Shown here: in pieces, positions 36,501-44,993 of the stretch | How positions within the stretch are numbered: position 1 is the first letter of the stretch | How the letters are laid out: each line of letters starts with the position of its first letter | NCBI RefSeq assembly: GCF_900167105.1 | Contig: NZ_FUXE01000004.1 | Location: forward strand, 1 to 64,000 | Direction: 5' to 3' | From: Porphyromonas circumdentaria | GTDB lineage: Bacteria; Bacteroidota; Bacteroidia; Bacteroidales; Porphyromonadaceae | DNA: 64,000 bases | Notes under the pieces: generated by a model | Databases searched by the model: none | What the model saw: the letters and a program-made list of their open reading frames with translations, nothing else | Told to the model about the DNA's origin: nothing | Made by a program: the position numbers and the translations under genes

Positions 36501-37470
36501 AACGCAAGAGGTAGAGGAGCAATGCGCTCAAATATCTTTCTTCAACTCCATCAACAAAGATGATAGAAGAGAGCATCAAGCATGGCTCATCTCGCCTGCC
36601 CTTTCCTACCAGCAAGCAGCGAGTAAGATTCTTACTTTCCGTCTAAGGTACCAGTTACCCACCGAGAATGGCGAGGAGAAATTTGGCGTCTTCATCATCA
36701 AAGAAAGAGAAGGCTCTATCGAACCTCAATACCTCGACATTACCAAACTGCTCTTGGTCGATAACATCGAGAGCTCAACGTGGTACGATTACTATGTAGA
36801 CCTCTCAAAGGCAGAGGGCATATCCATCGAGGATATTTTCCACGTCGGCTTTAGCTTCTACAGTCCTGTCGGGGGCAATGCCACATCGCTCACCTTTATG
36901 ATAGACGATGTAACCTTCGGGCGCACCGATATGACCGAGTTAAGTGTCGATAAAGAGTTGCTTTCGTTCCTCTTCAAGGTCGATCAGGAGTGTACGCCAC
37001 AGCTCTTTACCGTTACCGCCAAAAATCCTAAGCACCCGATTACCCTTACTATGGTGCCCTCCCGTCTTGCCGAGCAGTTCAAAGTCTCTACGGCACGTCT
37101 GCCCAAAGAGGGGGGCGAGGTAGCGGTAGGCTTCAAGTCCAAAGATGATAAGACAAGAGCGGCTGCACTTTTGATACAGACCCGAGGGAGTGCTTCTAAG
37201 TTGGTGCGCCTCATGGCACAGATTGATAACGCCGTAGAGGTGCCCGATGCTCTGAACCGTACTAAGGTTTATCCGACTGTTACCAACGGTACGCTCTATG
37301 TAGAGGGTAGCTATGAAGAGTACTACCTATTCACGCTCGATGGTACGTGGATAGAGCAGGGCAGGGCGACCCACTCCATCGAAGTAGGGCATCTACCCGA
37401 GGGGAACTATATCATCCGTCTGCTATCGGCAGATGGCGGTATGGCTACCCACCGATTTGTACGTCGGTAA
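33502..37470 (+). CDS. Large secreted multidomain protein with T9SS type A sorting domain
   Basis: About 1322 residues from ATG 33502 (MKRERISFARRSLCLFLVGM starts the signal peptide). Domains in order: an anchor-J-type carbohydrate-binding-like domain (about residues 30-205, with WKVVTLNTFPGMKWGTTF); two immunoglobulin-like repeats of about 100 residues each with LTHTGGKLSIVFEP and LTHTGGALSVTFTP; a beta-sandwich (EDNHPKDWDFEGNV to WVELDDFGLL); further Ig-like segments; a second anchor-J-like region (LPGWQNLALQADRPFWGWAQ); and a C-terminal sorting domain KVYPTVTNGTLYVEGSYEEY ending in YIIRLLSADGG-MATHRFVRR. It is probably exported by the type IX system and displayed on the surface. Ligand unknown. 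A perfect terminator follows. Confidence 0.85.
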   Translation: MKRERISFARRSLCLFLVGMSVILGLRAGEPTPPPADMDFSVLVSSDPVATFEVNEGGFKDALATDWKVVTLNTFPGMKWGTTFKDDCFSISPTKFSVKAPYCSYLISPAIDLGKMEGKALTFSMVASASAGESPLKVLLINEKGEMLRELMSVSDLSQSSTAYFPKEVDMPSDLSGVGFIAFVAKGDKSNRRQFKLAALKLAQASKEVEISCTPKEGLSFDTTAAGEVGATKEVEIFIKNFTGVPEVTMTGINAEDFRIIDRNALTHTGGKLSIVFEPKSGGDKTANVQIVAGTATFLVPLSGKATGAAPAIKLSSTPSSLAFGKVAVGVTSAAKTLTIVAQNALQTPTMSLKGTNKGDFQVTGGEQLTHTGGALSVTFTPSSAGAKSATIELQTGGTLLEIPLSGEGEGTAPTPEPSEDIELLTDPYFYNFDEDNHPKDWDFEGNVTKIDKGYNSSTGFAISIDAQGSAKGGTVMQKVPLVSDKATVKAGDMLEGTFHFRSVGTKVENGAVRLACQWLDASGNVITTAEEAFINNTFYFDRHKAWDKVAFRTIAPAGATHFLFKVVTQAGSWVELDDFGLLRLTRDNANMAFIAVLPHISVITGEKGKSITRELLVQGMKLPYAQTPVLNAKNGTMSIAPEKLPAGNSVANYSVTINPTEKGAYYNGYVIKFMGDNAVSTSAFNAFFIDAANPPAVKLSDTTPVRTMESFPNETDEMTLTFDVTGVIDSPTVAVQQEEAGIFLLNTSSFYYSVGQDKVLNSTVKVTFRPKEAKEYNATIVISAALMEPFVLQIKGKGKELSEGWVEKFTADKPLDPRFVGNPWTGYHNFDRGYYFLEGSWQAPGRVDIKAGGIIECDEWFANGIERITIAPISLASHLKLEYSIDGGGHWKEGESFDRSGSAMIDTHRPTRFRLVNQTEETASLEQIKLSLGTPEARISYPQLNEEAMLVGADAQPLALLNETFDGTRHTRGLNLPGWQNLALQADRPFWGWAQKNIATQEVEEQCAQISFFNSINKDDRREHQAWLISPALSYQQAASKILTFRLRYQLPTENGEEKFGVFIIKEREGSIEPQYLDITKLLLVDNIESSTWYDYYVDLSKAEGISIEDIFHVGFSFYSPVGGNATSLTFMIDDVTFGRTDMTELSVDKELLSFLFKVDQECTPQLFTVTAKNPKHPITLTMVPSRLAEQFKVSTARLPKEGGEVAVGFKSKDDKTRAAALLIQTRGSASKLVRLMAQIDNAVEVPDALNRTKVYPTVTNGTLYVEGSYEEYYLFTLDGTWIEQGRATHSIEVGHLPEGNYIIRLLSADGGMATHRFVRR

Positions 37471-37540
37471 AGAATGATTTTGCTCTCTGAACAGGCGCAT
37501 ACACGCTGATTATAGAGCTTTTATCATTCCTCGCAATAAA

Positions 37541-37575
37541 AACTCTGGAAGTTTCTTTGCTTCCAGAGTTTTTTG
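37541..37575 (+). terminator. Strong Rho-independent terminator
   Basis: AACTCTGGAAG (37541-37551) and CTTCCAGAGTT (37560-37570) form a perfect 11-bp stem with an 8-nt loop, then TTTTG. Confidence 0.9.
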
Positions 37576-37766
37576 TGTTAAAGAAGGCACTCTTACTTCT
37601 TTTTGTAACACGCGCTTCTCTCTCTTTGTTATAGCTACAATGTAACAAGTCGGGTGCTAACGCTTGGAGCCTAAGCCAACGCGATCTCAAAATCTTCAAT
37701 ACGCCTTAATAAACTTCTGAAGAAGTGTAGCAAAACTCTTCTACACACGTGTAATTATTTATACGT

Positions 37767-37850
37767 AGGTTATGTATACACATACGCAGCTTATGTATGC
37801 GCATACATAGCCTATGTATGTACATATATAGGTTAAGTATATAGCTTTAG
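37767..37850 (+). repeat. 21-bp repeat array, divergent (family A, locus 3)
   Basis: Four contiguous 21-bp units start at 37767, 37788, 37809 and 37830, each beginning AG-CT/GT-T and alternating purine-pyrimidine TATGTATACACATACGC. The units are more diverged from those at 24.0 and 32.6 kb but keep the same length and start. Confidence 0.65.
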
Positions 37851-38227
37851 ACAGGTATAAATGATTTTTAGTTAACGTGTAGAGTGTTTTTAGGAATACA
37901 TCAAGAAGAATTTCTTCAAGAGTCTCGCTACCTCCTCTATGGGCATATATCCTCCTGCCGCTTGTATTGCTTCGCTGCCTCCTGCCTCGGAAGCAATCAT
38001 AAGCGATAGCAAGGTAGATGGGGCATAAGAGGAGGAAAGGGGTTTTGTAGATGTCAATTTTTTTTACGAATATTGTAGCGGTTTTGTGCTTACACAAACG
38101 CTTGGTACGCATCTGAGAGCAGAGGGAAGCGTACACCTTCGAGGTGTAGAGTGCATAGAGTGTGGCGTAAGTGTCTTTATTAGAGAACTTATAGAAAGAA
38201 CTTCATCGACAGAAAAATAGAAAAGAT

Positions 38228-38788
38228 ATGGGATACATTATTACGGCTATCGTTATAGCCCTTGTGATTGCCCTCGTGGCAATGGTAGTGAGCATGTACA
38301 ACCGCTTTATCCGCTTGAGAAATAACGCCCGAGAGGCATTCTCCACCATGGATACCTACCTGACTAAACGCTTTGACCTTATACCCAATCTGGTAGAGAC
38401 CGCCAAGGGATACGCAAAGCACGAAACAGAAGCTTTTGAAAAGGTCATTCAGGCGCGCAACATGGTGCAGGCGTCGGGCAATATGGAGCAGAAGCTGGCA
38501 GGCGAGAATATGTTGAGTGGTACGCTCAAAAGTCTTTTTGCCGTGATGGAAAACTATCCTGAACTCAAGGCCGATGCGCACTTCTTGCAACTGCAAAGAC
38601 AGCTCGAAACCGTAGAATCGGAGATTCTCAACTCTCGTAAGTACTACAACGGTACGGTGAAGATGCTCAATAACGCCATCGAAATGTTTCCCAGCAACAT
38701 TATTGCAGGGATATTCCACTTCGAAAAGATGCCTCTCTACGAGGTGAGCGATGAGGCTAAGAGAGAGAACGTACAAGTTAAGTTTTAA
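38228..38788 (+). CDS. lemA: LemA family membrane protein
   Basis: A 186-residue protein with one N-terminal membrane helix (IITAIVIALVIALVAMVVSM) and a long helical domain. The family block MYNRFIRLRNNAREAFSTMD, then TYLTKRFDLIPNLVETAKGY, is unmistakable, and the C-terminal IIAGIFHFEKMPLYEVSDEA is also conserved. LemA proteins are found across bacteria next to DUF2207 or TPM-domain membrane proteins, as here. The molecular role is not established. A DUF2207 gene follows after 37 bp on the same strand. Confidence 0.92.
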   Translation: MGYIITAIVIALVIALVAMVVSMYNRFIRLRNNAREAFSTMDTYLTKRFDLIPNLVETAKGYAKHETEAFEKVIQARNMVQASGNMEQKLAGENMLSGTLKSLFAVMENYPELKADAHFLQLQRQLETVESEILNSRKYYNGTVKMLNNAIEMFPSNIIAGIFHFEKMPLYEVSDEAKRENVQVKF

Positions 38789-38825
38789 CTCCTTTTTTGA
38801 GTAGCGTGCACCGCTCCGCAACAGT

Positions 38826-40682
38826 ATGAAAAAAGCTCTTTGCTTACCCCTTTTTCTTCTACTCTGCTCTCTACACACCTTAATGGCTGTGGCACAGGGC
38901 GGTTTTGATACGCGTCGCTTCGATGTAGATGTACAGGCGCACGAGAACTGTACGTTCGATGTAACTGAAACCATACAAGTAGATTTCTTCGAGGAGCGTC
39001 ACGGCATCTTCCGAGATATACCCTATGTGTATGGCAAGATGCGCATAGAAAATGTAAGGGTCGCAGGCGCGCCCTTTTCGCTCAGTTCAGAGGGGGACAA
39101 CGATACCGAGGTACTGCGCATCCGCATTGGCGAAAAGGCTACCACCGTTTATGGCCCGAAAACCTACCGTATATCCTATACCATAGTCGTATTGCCCCAA
39201 AGAGGGAAGAATCACGACTTCCTCCACTTAGACCTTTTGCCCCCCTTTTGGCAAACGCCGATCGACTCGCTCCGTCTAATGCTTACTATGCCCAAGCCGC
39301 TCGACTGGAGCAGGGCGGAATTCTTCTCGGGGAGCTTCGGGAGTGATAAGTTGAACGAGAAGTTTCACCTCGAGACTACCGACCGTAGCTTGGTGGTAAC
39401 GGCAGCCGACATCGACGCCGCTCAGGGCTTTACCGTGTGGTGCGATTTGCCAGAGGGGTATTGGCAGGGCATGCAGGATAATAGCTGGGTCAATGGACTA
39501 CTGATAGCCCTCCTCGTTCTTATACCGCTAATCATGGCTCTCCTTTGGTACTTTAAGGGAAGAGACCCTATGGTCGTGCAGACGGTAGAGTTCTACTCTC
39601 CCGATGGTTTAGGCCCCCTTGATGCTATCTATCTATTGAGCGGAAAGGCCGACTCGAAAGACTTTCTCTCGCTTATCGTTTACTTTGCTCACAAGGGCTA
39701 CCTCTCTATCGAAGAGGTGGCTAAGAGGCGTTTCTTGTTACACCGTCAGGTAGAGCCCAGTGCTCTGGAGGAAGAGCCCCAATATGTGGCAGACTTTTTC
39801 GAGTTCCTCTTCCCCGATGGTCTCGAAGTCTTTGATACGGGAGAAAACCCAAAACTATCGAACTATTCTTCAACACGCTTCGAGAAGCTCAAACAGGCTA
39901 AAGAAAGTATCGAAAGAGTTTATCGCATCGGCGATAGGCTCTACAATCGCTCTTCACGCCAAGCTCGCACTTTTGGCTTCGTTCTTCTGGTACTACTTCT
40001 GTTTGCCCCCTACCTTATTACAGCACTCTATGTGGGGGAGTTTACTTCTAATATATGGTACCTCCTCTCGCCTTTGGCGGTTCTTGCAGGTTCTTATAAG
40101 GTGGTGAGCACGAGGGAGCAACGCCATGGGCACCAACTTCCTAAGCGGATTTTCGGATACTTGCTTGGGCTCTCTGCCATTGCCTTAGGCTTTTGGAGTA
40201 TCTTCTCGATGATGCAGAGTGCTTACTCGATTTTGCTCTTCCCCTTTATACTGCTTTCGTACGTTCTTTCGATGCTGTTTGAGATGATTATGTACGCACG
40301 TAGCAAGGAGAGTGCCGCTCGTATGGGGCGCATCTTAGGGTTCAAGGAGTTTATCCGCACAGCAGAGTTGGATCGCATCAAGATGCTTGTGGAGGAAACC
40401 CCCGATTATTTCTTCCAAATTCTTCCCTATGCTTATGTCTTCGGACTGACAGATAAGTGGATTAAGTCCTTTGAGAGCATCGACATTAAAGAGCCCTCTT
40501 GGTACCGCTCGTATGGTGATACTTTCCACGCGGCAGGTATGTTTTACAGTTTGAGTGCGTTGAACACATCGCTCGAAACGCTGGGCGGTCAGATGCAATC
40601 GTACGAAGTGGAAAAAGCAGCCTATTCTTCCAGTTCGGGTGTCGGCGGAGGCTACGGTGGTGGCGGTGGCGACTCGTGGTGA
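38826..40682 (+). CDS. DUF2207 domain membrane protein
   Basis: A 618-residue protein with a signal peptide (MKKALCLPLFLLLCSLHTLM), an N-terminal extracytoplasmic beta domain (FDTRRFDVDVQAHENCTFDV, then TETIQVDF) typical of DUF2207, a membrane helix near residues 222-242 (LLIALLVLIPLIMALLWYF), a cytoplasmic region, and further membrane helices (about 380-480). It ends in a glycine-rich tail GVGGGYGGGGGDSW, a common end in this family. It is coupled to lemA, and the pair probably acts together at the inner membrane. Function unknown. Confidence 0.88.
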   Translation: MKKALCLPLFLLLCSLHTLMAVAQGGFDTRRFDVDVQAHENCTFDVTETIQVDFFEERHGIFRDIPYVYGKMRIENVRVAGAPFSLSSEGDNDTEVLRIRIGEKATTVYGPKTYRISYTIVVLPQRGKNHDFLHLDLLPPFWQTPIDSLRLMLTMPKPLDWSRAEFFSGSFGSDKLNEKFHLETTDRSLVVTAADIDAAQGFTVWCDLPEGYWQGMQDNSWVNGLLIALLVLIPLIMALLWYFKGRDPMVVQTVEFYSPDGLGPLDAIYLLSGKADSKDFLSLIVYFAHKGYLSIEEVAKRRFLLHRQVEPSALEEEPQYVADFFEFLFPDGLEVFDTGENPKLSNYSSTRFEKLKQAKESIERVYRIGDRLYNRSSRQARTFGFVLLVLLLFAPYLITALYVGEFTSNIWYLLSPLAVLAGSYKVVSTREQRHGHQLPKRIFGYLLGLSAIALGFWSIFSMMQSAYSILLFPFILLSYVLSMLFEMIMYARSKESAARMGRILGFKEFIRTAELDRIKMLVEETPDYFFQILPYAYVFGLTDKWIKSFESIDIKEPSWYRSYGDTFHAAGMFYSLSALNTSLETLGGQMQSYEVEKAAYSSSSGVGGGYGGGGGDSW

Positions 40683-40791
40683 TGGATAATGGAGAGCGAG
40701 GAAAGCTCTTGAGGCAACCCGATAAACCGTCGTGTGCTGAGAGGGCTTTGCGGCACTTTCCTCCTGAATGAACTCCATCGAGGCAAGTTTA

Positions 40792-40901
40792 CTTACCCTA
40801 CGTCCCAACTTTTCTTAGCACGTATTCAAACTCCAGTTATCGTATATCCAAACTTAAGTTGTCTCGTATGCAAACTTTTCTTGTTGCGTATCTAAACTTT
40901 T
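40792..40901 (-). repeat. Five contiguous 22-bp repeat units (family B, locus 3)
   Basis: On the minus strand five units of exactly 22 bp run from 40901 to 40792, each with A-A-GTTT or AGTTGG near the start and an AAC or AAG end. The unit bodies are more diverged than at the other loci, but the period is exact. Confidence 0.7.
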
Positions 40902-40986
40902 GAAAGGAGTTGTTGCCCGAAAGCCCACTACCCACTCTCTCAATAGCTCTATCATAATGGAGGTTGGGCAGGGCTTTTAATCTCTT

Positions 40987-42513
40987 TTAGGTGTTGTGTC
41001 TTCTTTTGCCCGTTTCTAAGAGTTGTATCGTGCCGAAGGTGATACGATGGGGCATCTCGGCACGAGCCAATCGCACGCGTAGCCACTCTCTTAGCTCCTC
41101 TTCGCTTAGGGGGTGCTCCTTGTCGTAGCACTCTACATGTGCCGCCAAGACCTTCCCGAAAGAGGGATGGGGTATGGGAAAAACTTTCGCCGTGAAGACC
41201 TGTGGGTGGGCTACGATGGTGCGTTCGACCACCTCGGGATATACATTTTCACCACCAGAAACAATCATTTGATCGGCACGCCCTTGATAGAAATAGTAGC
41301 CCTCGGCGTTGCAACGCATCAAATCGCCCGTTGCTTGCCACTGATGGCTACGTCCCTGCATTGCCCAACCCGAACGAACCCAAAGAGTTCCTGTACCGTC
41401 GGGGGCGATGCCCTCCAGTTTGCAGCGTACACCTCGTATGGGTCGCCCGAGGGTTGTTTCTGTGTGTCGGTCTAAATCTTCGGGTGTTGCAAGGAGGAAA
41501 AATCCAGCTTCTGAGGTGCCGTAAAGGTTGTAAACGACGCTTCCCAGTCGTTCGTGTGCCTCTCGTACCAGTTCTCTTTCGAGTCGATCTCCTCCACAAA
41601 TGATGCAGCGGAGCGAGCTTAATGCTTCTGACGATGGGGTGCTTTGGAGCATTCGAGAGAGCATAACGGGTACCAGCGGAATGGCTTCGATGCGGTACCG
41701 ATGGATGGCTCGTAGGGCTTGCTCGGTGTCGAAGTGGCGTGTCAGGAGAACTTCCTTGCCCATTACCAGTGAGGTGATGAGCGTTGCCAAACCAAATCCG
41801 TGGTAAAGAGGTAGGGCAATGTAAACATTGCGATAATGATGTATGCCTATTTGTCGGAGCAGAGCCAGCAGAGGTGGGAGGAATTGCGTCGTGGAGGGAC
41901 GTCGTGCCGCCGCTTTATAGTGACCACTCGAACCGCCCGTTAAGACCGTTAGTTCGCCGCCCCTTCGTATGCGAGGGAGTTTCCCGTGGGGCAGGGGAGC
42001 CTGTTGCAGTAACTTTTCGAGAGATTCGATGCTTGCAGTGGGGGTTGGAGGTGTATTGGAGAGGCTTTTCTCCCGAAGATTTTCGTCGAGAATGAGTAGG
42101 TCGTATCCCTTCTCTTTGCGGAGCAGGGTGTCAAGTTGTTCCCGTCCCATCTCTGTATTGAGCAGGTGGGTGTGAACGCCCAAACGGGAGAGGGCAGGTA
42201 AGAGCAATACTGCCATGGTGTGATTGCGGCAGAGTAACCCGACGCGTTGGCCTGCTCTTAGGTGGTAGTGCGCCTGCAGTTGAAGGGCTAAGTGTGTAGC
42301 TTCTCGGTATAAATCGCTGTACGAAAGTTGCTTTTCGTCCGAGATGATGGCTGTTTGGTGCGGATATGTTAGTGCCGAGAAGCGTAGCAGTGCCATGAGG
42401 GTCGTGCCCTCGGAAAGCAAACTTTTCGTCCAACGATAAAGCCCCTTAGGAGTGATGAATTGTAACTTGATAAGAGCTTGAAAAATGGAATGGGTTTTGG
42501 CGGTCGTACTCAT
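40987..42513 (-). CDS. AMP-forming acyl-CoA synthetase-like protein
   Basis: A 508-residue member of the adenylate-forming (ANL) family. Visible marks are the nucleotide loop TGGSSGHYKAAARR (about residue 191, a variant of TSGTTGxPKG that keeps the lysine), YNLYGTSEAGF (about 330), TGDLMRCNAEGYYFYQGRAD (about 394) and SGGENVYPEVVE, with a C-terminal lysine in ETGKRR. It activates a carboxylic acid, probably a fatty acid, as the acyl adenylate and then the CoA thioester. The substrate is not readable. The SDR gene at 48596 lies on the same strand, beyond the CRISPR operon, and the pair often belongs together in lipid metabolism. Confidence 0.85.
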   Translation of the reverse strand: MSTTAKTHSIFQALIKLQFITPKGLYRWTKSLLSEGTTLMALLRFSALTYPHQTAIISDEKQLSYSDLYREATHLALQLQAHYHLRAGQRVGLLCRNHTMAVLLLPALSRLGVHTHLLNTEMGREQLDTLLRKEKGYDLLILDENLREKSLSNTPPTPTASIESLEKLLQQAPLPHGKLPRIRRGGELTVLTGGSSGHYKAAARRPSTTQFLPPLLALLRQIGIHHYRNVYIALPLYHGFGLATLITSLVMGKEVLLTRHFDTEQALRAIHRYRIEAIPLVPVMLSRMLQSTPSSEALSSLRCIICGGDRLERELVREAHERLGSVVYNLYGTSEAGFFLLATPEDLDRHTETTLGRPIRGVRCKLEGIAPDGTGTLWVRSGWAMQGRSHQWQATGDLMRCNAEGYYFYQGRADQMIVSGGENVYPEVVERTIVAHPQVFTAKVFPIPHPSFGKVLAAHVECYDKEHPLSEEELREWLRVRLARAEMPHRITFGTIQLLETGKRRHNT

Positions 42514-42544
42514 ACGGTGTTGGTGTTGTGTGAGATGAAAAGAG

Positions 42545-42575
42545 AGAGGGCTTTCACTGTATAAAAGCCCCCTCT
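42545..42575 (-). terminator. Terminator of the cas operon
   Basis: On the minus strand AGAGGGGGCTTT and AAAGCCCTCT pair with a small bulge and are followed by a CTCTTTTC tract. It lies between cas7 and the acyl-CoA synthetase gene. Confidence 0.55.
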
Positions 42576-42603
42576 TTATCGCTTTTTATGGTGCGGCACG
42601 AAG

Positions 42604-43659
42604 TTACTTCTGATTTTCGTAATCAAAGTTCATCATCAGCTCGACAAGTTTTTGTTCTGCTTTTTCAAGGGCATCTGCTTGCTCTTTCGTGGTGGCAATG
42701 TAGCCTCCAGCTTGCAGGGTAACGAAAGTCTCTACGTTCGTTAGATTTTCGTCGATGATGGGTACCGCTTTGTTGGAATCCTCCTCGGATAACTTAGCTC
42801 TGATGCTACCTGCAATGAGGTTGGCGTTGTCGCCTATTGAGATAGCGAGCGTATCCATAAGACTAAAAGTACGAGACTGGTTGGAGGTGATGCGCCAGTT
42901 CACGATAGCCTTTGCCAACCCTTTAATCCACTTCTCTCGCAACTCTTTCGGGGCTACTAAGCAGTCGCCAAAAACATTTTTGGAGGCAACCCAACCTGCA
43001 TTCTTCAACTTCTCGATAGTTGCATCCGACATTTCGGGCTCGAGGGGATTGGTGGAAACGCAAAAGAGCCTTCTTAAATCAATCGCGATATCCGAAACGA
43101 ATAGCCCACTGGCACGGCTGTTATTGGGAATCCACTTTCTACTTAAACTTCGATCCTTGCCCTCCAAAAAGGCAGCTATTTCTTCATCGGATAGTCTATT
43201 CCCATTCTCGTCTCTTACGATTACTTCGTTGTTGGGTCTGTCACTTCTGTCAAATGATATGTTGTCGTTGTCCAAACCTGCCAAAAGGGGGTGAAGTCCT
43301 CTCATGGCAGAGATGGAGAGGGGGCTTCTTCTTTTCAAAGTTTTGTCTTTACCTCCTTTTGCTGCTTTCATCCATCCGCCAAAGAGTTGATCAATGTAAG
43401 TAGGATCACAGGTGCCATATACCTCCCCCTCTTTTAACTCTTTTTGTTTGGTTATATCGAAGAGAAAAGTCGTGGGGCTTGGAGTTTCATTCAAACTTTC
43501 GCATGCGGAATCGAGTATAGACCGCTTTACTTGCTGTCCACTGGAGAAGGGAATGCGACGATTGAATTGAGCATCATAGTAGTATTTCTGTCCCTCTGCA
43601 ACGCAGAATACAGTGTGTTCTGCCCTTTTGAGCGTACGGATATAGATCGTATTCTTCAT
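42604..43659 (-). CDS. cas7: CRISPR type I backbone protein Cas7 (DevR/Cst2-like)
   Basis: A 351-residue protein in which FNRRIPFSSGQQVKRSILDS (about residues 33-52) matches the 'SGQ-x-x-R' segment of Cas7 proteins, and RRSPLSISAMRGLHPLLAG (about 109-127) matches the DevR-type signature. Six or more copies would line the crRNA in the Cascade complex. It follows cas8 after 14 bp and ends the operon. Subtype assignment (closest to I-B) rests on layout and this resemblance. Confidence 0.8.
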   Translation of the reverse strand: MKNTIYIRTLKRAEHTVFCVAEGQKYYYDAQFNRRIPFSSGQQVKRSILDSACESLNETPSPTTFLFDITKQKELKEGEVYGTCDPTYIDQLFGGWMKAAKGGKDKTLKRRSPLSISAMRGLHPLLAGLDNDNISFDRSDRPNNEVIVRDENGNRLSDEEIAAFLEGKDRSLSRKWIPNNSRASGLFVSDIAIDLRRLFCVSTNPLEPEMSDATIEKLKNAGWVASKNVFGDCLVAPKELREKWIKGLAKAIVNWRITSNQSRTFSLMDTLAISIGDNANLIAGSIRAKLSEEDSNKAVPIIDENLTNVETFVTLQAGGYIATTKEQADALEKAEQKLVELMMNFDYENQK

Positions 43660-43673
43660 AATAGTGTATATCG

Positions 43674-44993
43674 TTATTGTTGTTTTTCTACAAAAGCGTA
43701 ATCAAATTTCAGTAAAGTGTTGAAGTAAACAAACTCTTCGTTGGTCATGAGGTGTACCTCGTTCTTGAGGGTCTTTAATTGCTCTAAGTCGGAGTCTTCT
43801 ACTCCAGTAACCATTTTAGTGAGGGCCTCGATAAATTGTTTTTTCGATTTTGCACCCAAAAGGTCTTTCTCTATGAGATTTTTTCTTTCTGTACCCGAAG
43901 CTCCCTTTCTATAGCGTAGAATTAGATGAGCCAACTCTATGGTATAGTCCGTAATCTCTTGTTTATTTTTTGATAACATAGCTATTAACCAGGTTTTATA
44001 GGATTGATAAGTAATTATTTCTTCTTCTTTTTTGAAAGCGAGGTTCTTTGCTTCTTTGAAATATTTCTCTAAATTTTTGGGGCGCAGGGCTTGTAAGCCT
44101 ATACTCCCTAATTCACAGGCTCTTTTTATGTGCATTCCATAGAGAGATTGAAACTCTTTACTGTCAAAACACTCTTCGCCGCTGTTGTAAAGCTGTTTGA
44201 ATACATTCTTTAGTCGTGTTCCCGATTTTAAGTGTAGGGGGATAAATCCAATGGTTTTGTTGGTTTGACCAAAGCTATATATGTAAGCCGTTAGTTCTTT
44301 GTTGGGATAGTGCCTTGAGAGACTGAAAAATAGGTTTGACCAATTGACGGTGGCAACCTCTATTTGTTTGTCGTTTAGTGTAAATATCTCTTCGTTTTGA
44401 AGGTCTAAGAAAGTAAAATCGTCACGATAGTTTTTGCCCAATTTGTAAGTAAGCCACTGCCCATTCCAAGAGTTAATTTGGTTGCCTCTTAACTTATCGA
44501 GAGTAGGATCGTTCAAAAACTTTCGATAGTGTCCCCAACCCTCGAAAATTAGTAACAATAACTCTGCATCATCAATTAGTAGATTATACCCACCTGCTAC
44601 TCCAATACCAAGTCCCGAGCCTATCCAAGAGCAGAAAATCTCTTCTTCGTTACTCTCTATGGGAATATCGGTTATAAGCCCCGAAGTACTGGCGAACTCT
44701 TTTTCTTCCGATGCAGGAAATCCTAAAGCAAAGCTGGCATCGGGAGATTCGTTCTCGACTTTTTCGTGAAGGTCATGTAGCTTCTCCTTTCTTTCTTCGG
44801 GTGTTAAGAGATGAGCTTTTTGTCCGCTCTTCATCTGCACAAAGGGCGAGTTGGTCACCCACTGCATGTATTTAGAGTGGTCGAAGAACAACTTAAAATA
44901 TATTGTATCGAAGAACTCTCTGGCAGAGAGATTCGATTGCTCCTTCTCATTAAAGGCTTTCAAAAACGTTTTTCCAATTACAGAAGTTATCAT
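43674..44993 (-). CDS. cas8: Probable large subunit of a type I Cascade (Cas8-like)
   Basis: A 439-residue protein with no diagnostic motif that I recognise. It is assigned by position: it starts at the ATGA overlap with the cas3 stop and ends 14 bp before cas7, exactly where a type I large subunit is needed. It has an N-terminal hydrophobic and aromatic region (FFDTIYFKLFFDHSKYMQWV) and a central GIGVAGGYNLLIDDAELLLL stretch; the C-terminal third is helical and lysine-rich. A Cas8 would recognise the PAM and recruit Cas3. It is shorter than many Cas8b proteins and may represent a divergent branch. Confidence 0.6.
   Translation of the reverse strand: MITSVIGKTFLKAFNEKEQSNLSAREFFDTIYFKLFFDHSKYMQWVTNSPFVQMKSGQKAHLLTPEERKEKLHDLHEKVENESPDASFALGFPASEEKEFASTSGLITDIPIESNEEEIFCSWIGSGLGIGVAGGYNLLIDDAELLLLIFEGWGHYRKFLNDPTLDKLRGNQINSWNGQWLTYKLGKNYRDDFTFLDLQNEEIFTLNDKQIEVATVNWSNLFFSLSRHYPNKELTAYIYSFGQTNKTIGFIPLHLKSGTRLKNVFKQLYNSGEECFDSKEFQSLYGMHIKRACELGSIGLQALRPKNLEKYFKEAKNLAFKKEEEIITYQSYKTWLIAMLSKNKQEITDYTIELAHLILRYRKGASGTERKNLIEKDLLGAKSKKQFIEALTKMVTGVEDSDLEQLKTLKNEVHLMTNEEFVYFNTLLKFDYAFVEKQQ

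Larger units (their letters stand above)
37471..38227. other. Intergenic, no gene; terminator and 21-bp repeat array
   Basis: Contains the terminator at 37541-37575 and the array at 37767-37850. Open frames on the minus strand here are low complexity and arise from the repeats. Confidence 0.55.

Noticed and set aside
37759-38136. Minus-strand frame of 125 codons
   Set aside because: Its C-terminal half is the translation of the 21-bp repeat (repeated tyrosine-, cysteine- and valine-rich words).
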